NCBI GenBank assembly: GCA_902628835.1 | Contig: CACOPD010000002.1 | Coordinates: forward strand, 204,218-268,217 | Direction of reading: 5' to 3' | Source of the DNA: an uncultured Alphaproteobacteria bacterium | GTDB lineage: Bacteria > Pseudomonadota > Alphaproteobacteria > HIMB59 > GCA-002718135 | Length of the DNA stretch: 64,000 nt | Shown: positions 9,032-21,400 of the stretch, piece by piece | How the letters are laid out: each line of letters starts with the position of its first letter | Position numbering within the stretch: the first letter of the stretch is position 1 | Notes under the pieces: model-generated | The model's input: the letters and a program-made list of their open reading frames with translations, nothing else | Told to the model about the DNA's origin: nothing | The model's database searches: none | Made by a program: the position numbers and the translations under genes

Positions 9032-9201
9032 AAAAAACAAAAAAAAATAATATCATTTCTTTAAAAAAAAAATCTAAATGCCCAACTTGTAAAAAGATTT
9101 CTAAAGAACCTTTTATACCTTTTTGTTCAAAAAAATGTGCTAATCTTGATTTAATGAAATGGCTCACAGATGAACATGGCTTAGAAATAAAATCTGACTA
9201 A
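9022..9201 (+). CDS. yacG: YacG, zinc-ribbon DNA gyrase inhibitor family
   Basis: A 59-residue protein missing from the ORF track. It has the YacG zinc site [10 protein letters not shown]...[16 protein letters not shown], with four cysteines in CxxC and CxxxC spacing and the following LxxW segment. The E. coli homologue binds GyrB and inhibits gyrase. The ATG at 9022 lies inside the last codons of infA in another frame, giving a 10-base overlap. The protein has a Lys-rich N-terminal extension of about 18 residues compared with the minimal family. Confidence 0.88.
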   Translation: MEVKKTKKNNIISLKKKSKCPTCKKISKEPFIPFCSKKCANLDLMKWLTDEHGLEIKSD

Positions 9202-9253
9202 TTATTCTATTTTTAATTGAATTTAATTATAAATACTTTATCTGATGTTTTGT

Positions 9254-9329
9254 GCCCAGGTAGCTCAGTTGGTAGAGCAAGGGACTGAAAATCCCTGTGT
9301 CGGTGGTTCGATTCCGCCCCTGGGCACCA
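9254..9329 (+). tRNA. tRNA-Phe (GAA)
   Basis: A complete cloverleaf of 76 bases. The acceptor pairs GCCCAGG with CCTGGGC, discriminator A, and CCA is encoded. The anticodon arm GGGACTGAAAATCCC shows anticodon GAA, and the T-arm contains GGTTCGATTCC. Confidence 0.97.
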
Positions 9330-9425
9330 CTCATTTCAATTACTTACTATCAGATACAATTTTAAAAAAATCTTTAAAAATTTTTAAATGGAAGATATAA
9401 ATTTCATATTATTAGATGGGAAATT

Positions 9426-10448
9426 ATGAATTTTATTAAAAAATTATTTCTAGTCTTATCAGTATTATCTTTATTCAGCCTACACTCTTTTTATGCAAAT
9501 GCTTGTTCAGTTAAGATTGGATCATTTGACTGGAACAGTGCAAACATACACTCGGCTATAGCATCATACATATTAGAAAATGGATATGGTTGTGATATTG
9601 AGGTCACCAAAGGTAGAACAAATCCTATCTTGAAAGCATTAATTGATAATGAAATTGATATAATATTTGAGCACTGGACTGATAATAATGTTGCCTTAAT
9701 TGATCCTGAATTATCTTCTGGTAATTTAGTTGATTTAGGCGTTAATACACCAGCTTCTGAACAAGCTTTCTTTATTGATAGGAAAACTTCTGAAACTTAT
9801 GGCATCACAAGAGTTGATGATCTTAAAAAATCTAAAATTTGGGAATTGTTTAAAGACCCTGAAGATTCTTCTAAAGGAAGAATTATCAGCTGCATCTATG
9901 GTTGGACTTGTTACACCATTAACTATGTTAAAATTATGGAGTATGGTCTTGGTGATCTTTACAACATGTATGATCCAGGTACTGCTTCAGGATTAGATAA
10001 AATAATTATAGATGCTTTTGCAAATGGCAAACCCATAATTACATATTATTATACTCCAACAAGCTTAATGGGAAAACCTGAAATTGATTTGGTTCGTTTA
10101 TCTGAACCGTCCTACGATAAAGCATGCTGGGATAGTTTGATGAGTGTTGTAGACAACATAAAGATTTATGGCACTAATGCTTATGAGCCATCTTGTGCAA
10201 ATGAATATAAAGATATGGCTCTGACAAAGTTAGCTACAGGTAATTTTTATAATAGCAATCCTGATATTATATCTTTTGTAAATGCTTATACAATCACAAC
10301 TTCTGTTGTTAACAATCTTTTAGCATATTACGTTGATATTTCGGATGGCAATTTAGAACAAACTGCAAAGTATTATTTAAAAAATTATTCTGAATGGGAA
10401 ACTTGGGTTACAAGCGATATAGTATCTAAAATAAAAAACACTCTGTAA
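9426..10448 (+). CDS. glycine betaine/proline-type ABC substrate-binding protein
   Basis: A 340-residue periplasmic binding protein of the OpuAC/ProX fold. A signal peptide (MNFIKKLFLVLSVLSLFSLH... ending in ANA before CSVKIG) is followed by KIGSFDWNSANIHSAIASYI and EIDIIFEHWTDN, the strand and Trp-containing loop that form the quaternary-amine pocket in this family. Ligands are probably glycine betaine, choline or a related osmolyte such as DMSP. No permease or ATPase gene is adjacent, so it is an orphan here. It stands alone between tRNA-Phe and the convergent tolC-like gene. Confidence 0.85.
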   Translation: MNFIKKLFLVLSVLSLFSLHSFYANACSVKIGSFDWNSANIHSAIASYILENGYGCDIEVTKGRTNPILKALIDNEIDIIFEHWTDNNVALIDPELSSGNLVDLGVNTPASEQAFFIDRKTSETYGITRVDDLKKSKIWELFKDPEDSSKGRIISCIYGWTCYTINYVKIMEYGLGDLYNMYDPGTASGLDKIIIDAFANGKPIITYYYTPTSLMGKPEIDLVRLSEPSYDKACWDSLMSVVDNIKIYGTNAYEPSCANEYKDMALTKLATGNFYNSNPDIISFVNAYTITTSVVNNLLAYYVDISDGNLEQTAKYYLKNYSEWETWVTSDIVSKIKNTL

Positions 10449-10457
10449 ATATAAAAA

Positions 10458-12356
10458 TTAAAGAGATAAATCTTCTTTTGATAAATCCCAAGTAAGTGTA
10501 AAGACATCATCAACACTCACAACATCGTTACTAGCAGTTAAACGAATATCAAGGGAACCAAATGACTCAATAGGTATGCCAACAAAACTATTTGTAGATG
10601 GAAGAAGTGCTAACCAAGATGGTAAAGGATTTCCATCAGCAAGTTTTGCATGATAACGTGTTCTCCCTTTGCCTTCTAGATAAAATGTTTCATTACTGTA
10701 TTTAAATATAAAACCACCACCACTAAGAGAAGAATAGGCCACTAAATTATCGTTTGATTTTAATTGCTTGAGTGTTGGGTTTTGTTCATTTAGTGGCTCC
10801 ACGACTAAAGCTGTATATTTTTTAGTCCATCGATTAAGGTTATTTTCAATATTTTTTGCTAACTCCTGTTCATCCATTTCAAGTGCATTATTTGGTACAA
10901 AATTCATTCCTACAGATGAATATAATGATCCTAAACTGTACTGCAATTCTGCAAAAGCTATATCATTTCTTAATTTTGCAACAAGCAAACTTGCTTCTTC
11001 ACGAATTATTTCAAGTTCTCCAAAGCGTGAAATTTTTTGTGCATTTGAGATAAGGTCATTAATTCGTTGTGAAACCTCTAAATACTGTCTCGCATTGCTA
11101 TACTCTCTTAAAGTTTGTGCATAATTAATATTAGCAATATGGACTTGAGATAAAATTGTCATTGATAAAGCTAAGCGTTGTTCTTTTATAATTTTTTCAT
11201 TTAGTTCATTTATCTCACTATTATTACCTAGCTGAAAAACATTTAAAAGGTTTACACCTAGTAAAGCGCCATATTCAAAATTATTTTTATTATATAAATA
11301 TTTATTGGAGTCATAAGTCCAATTTGCATCAAATCTTAAAGAAGGAAAAAGAGATAACATACGAGCTCTTGCCTCTTTTGCATTAACACGTTCTTGATAT
11401 GCAATTTCTAATAATTCTGGTCGAGAAAACAGTGCTGTCTCTTCTTGTCTCTTAAGATCCATTCGAAGTTCTGTAAGTGGTTGAGCTGTATGAACAAGAA
11501 CATATTTTTCATCTGGAAGTAATCCCATTAAACCAGCTAACTCAACTCTTGCATCCATTAAAGCACGTTGTTGAGTGTCAAGTATCTGCGCTACATCAAG
11601 TAATTCTTTTTGATAGAGCAGAGCATCCATTGGAGAAGATAATAGAAGAGTTTCAATATACTCCATATCTTCTAATGCAGAATTAACTTTCTCCATTAAA
11701 GGATTGATTTGATCTAAAAGGTAATCTGCAGAAATTGTTTTCCAATATGCATAAATGATTTCTCTTGTTAAATTTTGAACAGCTTTTCTTTCTAACTCTT
11801 TAGAGATTAAATAACGATCTGCTTGTTGACCTGCACGAACATAGGACAAACCAAAATCAAGTGCATTCCAAGTAAAGCCGTATTCACCTGTTCGCTGTCT
11901 TCTTTCAGATGAAACAGTGTAAGAAGGATCATCTCCTAACTCACCTGGTCCCGTTTCTCTATCACTAATTGCTAAACTTGTTGAACCAGGAAATTGACTT
12001 AAATGTTTATATCCTGCATTAACTGCAAATTGAGGAAGCATATCAAACTTAACAACATCAATCTGACCTTGGCTAAGTGCAGACTCCATCATTTGAATAC
12101 GAAGATTGCGATTATGTTTAATTCCAATTGCAATAGCTTGGTATAAATCTATTTCTTTAACAATATTTTCTGTTCCAGCTTTTAATTCATCATAATCTTT
12201 TTTTGATTGTGATTTTATAGTTTCTTGATCTAAGCCAGTAGGAGCTCTGCTTCCACAACTTGTAAGGAGTAGCAATAAAGGGATGGAAATAAGTAACTTT
12301 AAAAAGAAATTTAAATTAAAGTCATATTGCTTAGATTTATCTATAAAAACCGTCAT
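10458..12356 (-). CDS. TolC-family outer-membrane lipoprotein with C-terminal cadherin/Ig-like domain
   Basis: Outer-membrane efflux protein of the TolC superfamily. The N-terminus has a hydrophobic stretch ending in the lipobox LLLLTSCGS, so it is probably lipidated. The coiled-coil region (about residues 70-500) holds the paired outer-membrane factor repeats, for example LYQAIAIGIKHNRNLRIQMM and RPELLEIAYQERVNAKEARA. After about residue 515 there is an extra C-terminal domain of roughly 110 residues ending NPLPSWLALLPSTNSFVGIP, which resembles cadherin/putative-Ig (CADG/He_PIG) domains and is unusual on TolC. The open frame reaches 12440, but that would run through a palindromic operator; Met at 12356 gives a better signal peptide. 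Mets at 12377 and 12395 are alternatives. Confidence 0.82.
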   Translation of the reverse strand: MTVFIDKSKQYDFNLNFFLKLLISIPLLLLLTSCGSRAPTGLDQETIKSQSKKDYDELKAGTENIVKEIDLYQAIAIGIKHNRNLRIQMMESALSQGQIDVVKFDMLPQFAVNAGYKHLSQFPGSTSLAISDRETGPGELGDDPSYTVSSERRQRTGEYGFTWNALDFGLSYVRAGQQADRYLISKELERKAVQNLTREIIYAYWKTISADYLLDQINPLMEKVNSALEDMEYIETLLLSSPMDALLYQKELLDVAQILDTQQRALMDARVELAGLMGLLPDEKYVLVHTAQPLTELRMDLKRQEETALFSRPELLEIAYQERVNAKEARARMLSLFPSLRFDANWTYDSNKYLYNKNNFEYGALLGVNLLNVFQLGNNSEINELNEKIIKEQRLALSMTILSQVHIANINYAQTLREYSNARQYLEVSQRINDLISNAQKISRFGELEIIREEASLLVAKLRNDIAFAELQYSLGSLYSSVGMNFVPNNALEMDEQELAKNIENNLNRWTKKYTALVVEPLNEQNPTLKQLKSNDNLVAYSSLSGGGFIFKYSNETFYLEGKGRTRYHAKLADGNPLPSWLALLPSTNSFVGIPIESFGSLDIRLTASNDVVSVDDVFTLTWDLSKEDLSL

Positions 12357-12410
12357 AATTTTATCGAGAAAATGCATTATCACAAAATGAATCATTGAAT
12401 AGAACTTTAA

Positions 12411-12425
12411 GACCCAAAATGGGTC
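12411..12425. promoter_or_regulatory. palindromic operator between tolC-like gene and giant gene
   Basis: GACCC-AAAAT-GGGTC, a near-perfect palindrome 45 bases before the giant gene ATG. The 13-base core ACCCAAAATGGGT recurs at 28567-28579 upstream of the winged-helix regulator. It probably controls both divergent genes. Confidence 0.65.
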
Positions 12426-12470
12426 ATTACTCTGTTTCATTTATGTTAATTTTGTTTTATTGCTTCGAAA

Positions 12471-15400
12471 ATGCACCAAAAAACACCAAAACAATTGGTA
12501 AACTCAGGTTTAAAGTTTCAAGCACTTGAGCCTAGAATTATGTTTGATGGAGCAGCAGTTTTTACTGGTGTAGAAGCTCTCGATCAAATTGAAAATCAAA
12601 ATACATCACAAATTCAAAATGATATTAATCAAAATGATAGTGTTGAAGTATTATTAAAAAATAAAGATACAAAAAAAGAAATAGTTTTTATTGATAAAGG
12701 TGTTGATGACTATCAAAGTATAGTGAATTCTATTGATAGTTCAAAATCAATTTATCTAATAGATACTCAAGAAAATGGTTTTGAAAAAATTCAAGACGTA
12801 TTAAGTAATCAGACTGATGTGGATGCAATTCATATTGTTGGTCACGCAAACGTAGGACAAGTCGTATTAGGAAACTCAGTATTAAATGCTGAAACAATTA
12901 ATTCTTTTAAAAGCAATCTTGAATCAATTGGTGAAAGTTTAACAAAAGACGGCGATATACTTTTTTATGGTTGTAACTTAGCAAAAGGTGAACAAGGAAA
13001 ACTTTTTGTTCAACAAATTGGAAATATAACGCAAGCTGACATTGCAGCATCTGATGATATTACAGGTGAGGGTGGTGATTGGGATTTAGAAAAAAAATAT
13101 GGCATTGTTGAAACTAAAGGTATTCAAGTTGTTGATTATAAACATTCTCTTCTTCAAAATGGAATCTCATCCTTAACTGGTTTTGTAGAAAACACTGGAA
13201 CAAATTTACGAGCTGGTACTAGTGATGGTGGACACGCAGCAGCTGCCTCTAACCACACTGATGGTAACAAACCTTTTGTTATCACTCTAGAGAGAGAAAA
13301 TATAAATTCAGGTACTTTTAATTTCTATAAAGTTAATAGTTTATCTACTGGATTTGAGGAAAACAATAGTGGTGTTCAAACTGCAGGTCCTGATATAACT
13401 TCAAATACTACAACTGTTGATGCTTCATCAACACCTATGAACTCATACTATGTTTATGCAACAGAAAACTCAGGAAGAAATGATGTTAGAGAAGTAACTT
13501 TTGAAAACGAAATCTTGGGTGTGTGGTTCAATATGAGTAATGTTATTGAATATTCAGGAGTAGATAAAAGTAGCGGAAGCTATCATACTATAAGCGAACA
13601 TGGAAGTGGCAGCCAAAATGCTTGGAGTACTGAAAAATTAAAATGGGAATGGGGTACAAGTGTAACCGATAGTAGTAAGCCTTCAGGTCACAAAAGTGAT
13701 TGGTTTGGTGTCGATACCGATTCAAATACACTTTATGTTGGATTTAATAATGGAAGTCAGCATGGTGATATTATTAGAGTATTTACTGCAGCAGCATCCA
13801 ATCAAGCACCTGTAGCTGTTAACGATACAGATAGTGTTAATGAAGATGCAACTGTAACTAAAACAGGCTCTCAAAATGATGTTTTAAATGATGATAGTGA
13901 CCCTGATGGCGATACAATCACAGTTACTCAAATAAAACATAGTACAACTTCAAACTCTGCTGTTAGCGGAAGTACTACTTATAGTAATGGTACATCAGTA
14001 ACTGGAACTTATGGTACATTAACTATTGGTGCTGATGGTTCTTACACCTATGTTGCTGATCAATCAGCTGCTGATGATTTGGATGCGGGTGATACAGCCA
14101 CTGATGTTTTTACATATACAATATCTGATACTGTAGACACTGCTACAGCTACTTTAACTATAACTGTAACAGGTATCAATGATGCACCAGTTGCAGTTGA
14201 TGATACAGACTCAGTTGCTGAAGATGCAACAGTTACAAAAACTGAATCGCAAAATGATGTTTTAAATGATGATACAGATGCGGATGATTCAGCATCTCTA
14301 ACTGTAACGCAAATTAAGAAAGATGGTGGATCAAATTCTGCTGTAAGTTCAGGAAGTACTTATAATTCTAGCGGTACATCAGTAACTGGAACTTATGGTA
14401 CATTAACAATTGGTGCTGATGGTTCTTACACCTATGTTGCTGATCAATCAGCTGCTGATGATTTGGATGCGGGTGATACTGAAACAGATACATTTGTTTA
14501 TACACTTTCCGATGGAACAGATACTGATACTGCAAATTTAGTTATTACTGTTACAGGAGTCAATGATACGCCAAGTGCACAAAATGATGTTGGTGTAATT
14601 AATGAAGGAGAAACTCTAACGGTTACAAATGGTTCTAACCCTGTACTTTCAGGTTCTTACGATGCAACAGGTGAAAACTCAGGTGATTTGATGGATACAA
14701 ATTCTAGTTCACATAAAGATAGTGACCCTGATGATTCTCCAACACTGAGAATTTCCGCAATACAACCTAGCGGTGGCTCATCATCTTCTGTTGCTAGTGG
14801 TAGTTCTTATAATAGTAGTGCTACTTCAGTAACTGGTTCTTATGGTACTCTTACAATTGGAGCAGATGGATCATACGCATATGCCGCTAATGATAGTATA
14901 TCTGGTTTTGATGCTAATGAGACTTTAACAGATACTTTTACCTATACTTTATCTGATGAACATGATGCTACAGATACCGCAACTTTAACGATCACACTTT
15001 TAGGTCAAGATAATGAGGGTCCCACTGGTGTAAATAATACCAATGCTGTTAATGAAGATGCAACAGTTACAGTTACAAATGGAACAAGTGGTGTAACAGG
15101 TGATGTTTTAATTAATGATACTGATCCAGAAGGCGATGGACTTACAGTTACAAAAATTAAAAAGAGTGGAGGATCTGATTCTAATGTCTCTTCAGGTAGC
15201 TCATACAATAGTAGTGGAACATCAGTAACAGGAACTTATGGTACATTAACAATTGGTGCTGATGGATCATATACTTATGTTGCTGATCAAGCAGCAGCTG
15301 ATGCATTAGACGCTGGTGATACTGAAGATGATGTTTTTGTTTATACATTATCAGATGGTAATGGTGGAACTGATACAGCTAATATCACAATTACAGTTAC

Positions 15401-18400
15401 GGGTATTAATGATGATCCTGTTGCAGTAAATGATACTGACTCAGTTAATGAAGATGCAACTGTTACAAAAACAGGTGCTCAAGATGATGTGTTAAATGAT
15501 GATACCGATGCTGATGCTTCTGCATCATTAACTGTAACTAAGATTAGACCAAATGGTGGATCAGACTCTACTGTAAGTTCTGGCAGTACGTATAATTCAA
15601 GTGGCAGGTCAGTTACCGGTACTTATGGAACATTAACTATAGGTGCAGATGGTTCATATACCTATGTTGCTGATCAAGATGCTGCAGATGAATTAGATGC
15701 TAGTGATGCTGTTACAGATGTTTTTGTTTATACAGTATCAGATGGAACGACTCCTGTTACTGCAACATTGACAATTACAGTTACTGGTGTGAATGATGCG
15801 CCTGTTGCGGTAAATGATACTGATGCTGTGAATGAAGATGCAACCGTTACAAAAACTGGATCGCAAAATGATGTTCTAAATGATGATACAGATGCCGATG
15901 ATTCAGCATCACTTTCAGTTACAGCAATTCAACCAAGTGGTGGTTCAAGTTCAAATGTTTCTTCTGGTAGTTCCTATAATAGTAGTGGAACATCAGTAAC
16001 AGGAACTTATGGTACTCTTGTAATTGGTGCTGATGGTTCATATACATACACGGCAGATCAATCAGCTGCTGATGCACTAGATGCAGGTGATACAGCTACT
16101 GATGTTTTTACTTATACTCTATCTGACGGCACAGCAACAGACACGGCAACTTTAACAATTACTGTTACTGGAATTAATGATGCGCCTGATGCCATAGATG
16201 ATACTGATAGTGTTAACGAAGATGCAACTGTTACAAAAACTGGATCGCAAAATGATGTTTTAAATGACGATACTGATGCCGATGACTCAGCTTCTTTAAC
16301 TGTTACACAAATAAAGAAAGATGGAGGATCTAACTCAGCTGTATCTTCAAGTAGTACATATAATAGTAACTTCACATCTGTAACAGGAACTTATGGTACT
16401 CTTAAAATTGGCGCTGATGGTTCGTATACTTATGTTGCGGATCAAGCTGCAGCCGATGCATTAGATGCAAGTGATACTGTTACAGATGTGTTTGTCTACA
16501 CAATAAGTGACGGGACTGATACAGACTCAGCAAACTTAACAATTACTGTTACAGGTGTAAATGATGATCCAGTGGCAGTAGATGATACCGATGCTGTGGA
16601 TGAAAATGAAACTGTTACTAAAACAAATTCTCAAGATGATGTTTTAAATGATGATACTGATGCCGATGACTCAGCATCTTTAACTGTTACACAAATCAAA
16701 AAAAATGGCGGATCTAATTCTGCAGTTTCTTCAGGAAGTTCTTATAATAGTAGTGGTACTTCAGTAACAGGAACATATGGAACATTAACTATTGGGGCTG
16801 ATGGTTCATATACCTATGTTGCTGATCAAGCAGCCGCAGATGCATTAGATGCTGGTGATACAGAAACTGATGTGTTTGTGTATACAGTTAGTGACGGGAC
16901 TTCTACAGACACTGCCAACTTAACTATTACTGTAACTGGAGTAAATAATACACCTATTGCACAAAATGATGTTGGTGTAATAACTGAAGACAGTACTCTG
17001 ACCGTTGCTAATGGAGCTAATGCAAATGAGACTAATGATGCTGGCAGTACATTTAATGCGTCAGGTGAGCATTCTGGTGATGTTTTAGATACATCTTCTA
17101 GTTCTCATCAGGATAGTGATGCAGATGAGTCAGCAGTTTTAGTTGTTTCACAAATAAAAAAAACTGAAGGAGATAATTCAACCGTTTCCTCAGGCAGTTC
17201 CTATAATAGTAATGGAACATCAGTAACTGGAACTTATGGTACTCTTACAATCGGTGCTGATGGTTCTTATACGTATGTTGCTGATCAAGCTGCTGCAGAT
17301 AGTATTGCATTAAATGAGTCTCAAGATGATGTTTTTGTATACACTATGACAGATGGCACTGAAACTGTAAGCGCAAATCTTACAATTACAGTTTTGGGTA
17401 CAAATGATAATCCTACTGCACAAGATGATGTCGGTGTTATTAATGAAGGAGGAACTTTAACTGTTCAAAATGGAGATAATGCAAATGTTTCTGGAAGCTA
17501 TGATGCTAATGGTGAAAATTCAGGAGATGTAATCGATACAACATCTAGTTCTCACAAAGATACTGATCTTGATACAAGTGATACTCTTTCTATTACAAAA
17601 ATTAAAAAAAGTGGAGGATCTGATTCAAATGTTTCTTCTGGAAGTTCGTATAATAGTAGTGGAACTGCAGTAACTGGAACATATGGTACTCTTACAATCG
17701 GTGCTGATGGATCATATAAATACGTTGCTCAGTCAGATATCGCAGGACTTAATGATGGAGCCACAGTTACGGATACGTTCACTTACACATTATCTGACGG
17801 AACAGCAACGACGACAGCTGATATTACAATAACGGTTATTGGTGGTGCTGCATCAAATAATTCTCCAAGTGCTGTAAATGATACTGATGCTGTCAATGAA
17901 GATGCTACAATTACAAAAACAGGTGCGCAAGATGATGTTCTAAATGATGATAGTGACTCCGATGGGGATACAATTACAGTTAATCAGATTCAACCAAGTG
18001 GTGGATCTGCTTCATCCGTAAGTGCTGGCAGTACTTATGATTCTAGTGGTACATCAGTAACTGGTACTTATGGTACTCTTACAATCGGTGCTGATGGTTC
18101 ATATACCTATGTTGCTGATCAAAGTGCTGCTGATGATTTAGACGCTAGTGATACTGCAACTGATACTTTTACATATAGAATTACTGATGGGACCGCTACA
18201 GATACTGCAACATTAACTATTACTGTTACTGGAGTAAATGACACTCCTTCTGCAGTCGATGATACCGATGCAGTTAATGAAGATGCAACTATTACTAAAA
18301 CAGGATCTCAAGATGATGTTTTAAATGATGATACCGATGCAGATGATGATGACACATTTTCTGTAACTGCAATACAACCAAGTGGCGGCTCTTCCTCTTC

Positions 18401-21400
18401 AGTAAGCTCTGGTAGTTCTTATAATTCAAGTGGTACATCAGTAACCGGAACTTATGGTACTCTTACAATCGGTGCTGACGGTTCATATACCTACGTTGCT
18501 GATCAAAGTGCTGCCGATGCATTAGATGCAAGTGATACAGCTACAGATGTCTTTACTTATACAATTTCAGATGGTGATGCCACTGATACTGCAACACTAA
18601 CTATAACAGTAACTGGAATAAATGATGATCCAGTTGCAGTAGATGATACTGATAGTGTGAATGAAGACGCAACTGTTACCAAAACTGGATCGCAAAATGA
18701 TGTTTTAAATGATGATACAGATGCGGATGATTCATCATCTGTAACTGTCACACAAATCAAAAAGGATGGCGGATCAAATTCTGCTGTGAATTCTGGTAGT
18801 ACTTATGATTCTAGTGGCACTTCAGTAACTGGTACTTATGGTACATTAACAATTGGTGCTGATGGATCTTATACCTATGTAGCTGATCAATCTGCTGCAG
18901 ACGATTTGGATGCAGGTGATACAGCCACTGATGTTTTTGTGTATACAGTTAGTGACGGGACTTCTACAGACACTGCCAACTTAACTATTACTGTTACAGG
19001 TATAAATGATGATCCTGCGGCAGTAAATGATACTGATAGTGTGAACGAAGATGCAACAGTTACAAAAACTGGATCGCAAGATGATGTATTAAATGATGAT
19101 ACGGATGCTGATGACTCAGCTTCTTTAGTTGTTACAAATATTCAACCAAGTGGAGGATCAAGTTCAACAGTTTCTTCTAGTACTACTTATAGTAATGGTA
19201 CATCAGTAACCGGAACTTATGGTACGTTAACAATTGGCGCAGATGGTTCTTATACCTACGTTGCTGATCAAGATGCTGCTGATGCATTAGATGCAAGTGA
19301 TACAGCCACTGATGTCTTTACGTATACTTTGTCGGATGGAACAGCGACAGATACAGCAACGCTAACAATAACGGTAACTGGTATCAATGACGATCCTGTA
19401 GCAGTAAATGATACTGATGCTGTCAATGAAGATGCTACAATTACAAAAACAGGATCAGAAGATGATGTTTTAAATGATGATACAGATGCGGATGATTCAT
19501 CATCTGTAACTGTAACGCAAATTAAGAAAGATGGCGGATCAAATTCTGCTGTAAGTTCAGGAAGTACTTATAATTCTAGTGGTACTTCAGTAACTGGTAC
19601 CTATGGTACGCTTACAATCGGTGCTGATGGTTCTTATACTTATGTTGCAGATCAATCAGCTGCAGATGATTTAGATGCAGGTGATACTGAAACAGATGTG
19701 TTTGTTTATACTGTCAGTGATGGAACTACAACTCAAACAGCAAATTTAACTATAACCGTAACTGGTGTGAATGATACACCTACCGCAGTCGATGATACCG
19801 ATGCCGTTAATGAAGATGCTACAATTACTAAAACTGGATCTCAAGATGATGTTTTAAATGATGATACCGATGCTGACGACTCAGCTTCTCTTAATGTGTC
19901 AGCAATTCAACCAAGTGGAGGATCGAGTTCAACAGTTTCTTCTGGTACAACTTATAGCAATGGTACCTCTGTCACAGGTACTTATGGTACATTAACAATT
20001 GGTGCTGATGGTTCTTATACGTATGTTGCTGATCAAGCAGCCGCAGATGCACTAGATGCAAGTGATACAGCAACTGATGTCTTTACGTATACTTTGTCGG
20101 ATGGCACAGCAACAGACACAGCAACTCTAACTATTACAGTTACTGGTGTAAATGATACACCTGTTGCAGTCGATGATACTGATAGTGTTAATGAAGATGC
20201 AACTGTTACAAAAACAAGTTCTGAAGATGATGTTTTAAATGATGATACAGATGCGGACGATTCATCTTCTGTCACTGTAACACAAATTAAAAAAGATGGC
20301 GGATCTAATTCTGCAGTTTCTTCAGGTAGCTCTTATAATAGTAGTGGGACATCTGTAACTGGAACTTATGGTACATTAACTATTGGTGCCGATGGTTCGT
20401 ACACCTATGTTGCTGATCAATCAGCTGCTGATGATTTGGATGCTGGAGATCAAGTAACAGATGTGTTCACTTACACGGTTTCTGATGGTTCAGTTACAGA
20501 TACTGCAAATATAACAATCACTGTAACTGGGGTAAATGACACACCTTCTGCAACTAATGATACTGATAGCGTTAATGAAGATGAAACTGTTACTAAAACA
20601 GGTGCGCAAGATGATTTATTAAATGATGATTCAGATGCAGATGATAGTGCTAGTTTATCTATAACAAATATATCTCACTCCAATGGAAATACAGGTACTG
20701 TTGCATCAAGTTCAACTTATGCAAGTAATGGCACACAAATTGTTGGAACATACGGAACATTAACAGTAGGAGCTGATGGTTCTTATACGTACACTGCTGA
20801 CCAAGATGCTGCAGATAGTATTGCCGATGGCTCAAGTGAAACAGATGTTTTCACTTATACACTTTCAGATGGTTCAGCGACAGATACAGCTACAATAACA
20901 ATTACTGTTAGTGGAGCTGACAATGAAGTTTCCGGCGTCAATGACACTGGAGCTGTCGATGATGATAGCACTTTAAGTGTTGGAAATCAAAGCGCTGGTG
21001 TTCTATCCAATGATACCGATAATGGTAGTGCTGCATTATCTGTAGGAGAAGCTTCCGTCAGTGCAATTCGAACAGGTAGAGAAAGTGCCAGTGGCACTGA
21101 TGGAACTATTGGATCAGCACTTGTTGGAACTTATGGATCACTTACACTTAATTCAGATGGTACATATGATTATACCGCTAATACTGATGCTGCTGAAGCA
21201 CTTGCTCCAACGCAAACAGCAGTCGATTACTTTACTTATACTATTTCAGATGGAACGAGTACCGATACAGCTGAATTACAAATAACTGTTACAGGTATTA
21301 ATGATGCGCCAACATCTACTACACCTGCAACTATATTCGCAACAGAAAATCAATCAGTAATTATTCAGACAAAAACCTTCTTTAGCGATCCAGACCCAAG

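Noticed and set aside
12357-12440. ORF-track start of the TolC-like gene at 12440
   Set aside because: The extra 28 residues are partly encoded by the palindromic operator and place a long polar stretch before the signal peptide; Met at 12356 fits a lipoprotein better.
15005-20275. Antisense ORFs inside the giant gene (15005-15208, 16112-16375, 18557-18760, 20033-20275)
   Set aside because: They recur in register with the repeats, are low-complexity Ser/Val-rich and have no start signals; they are shadows of the coding repeats.
13798-21294. Long tandem array as a CRISPR or non-coding satellite
   Set aside because: Repeat units are about 384 bases, in frame, and encode a continuous VCBS-type protein.
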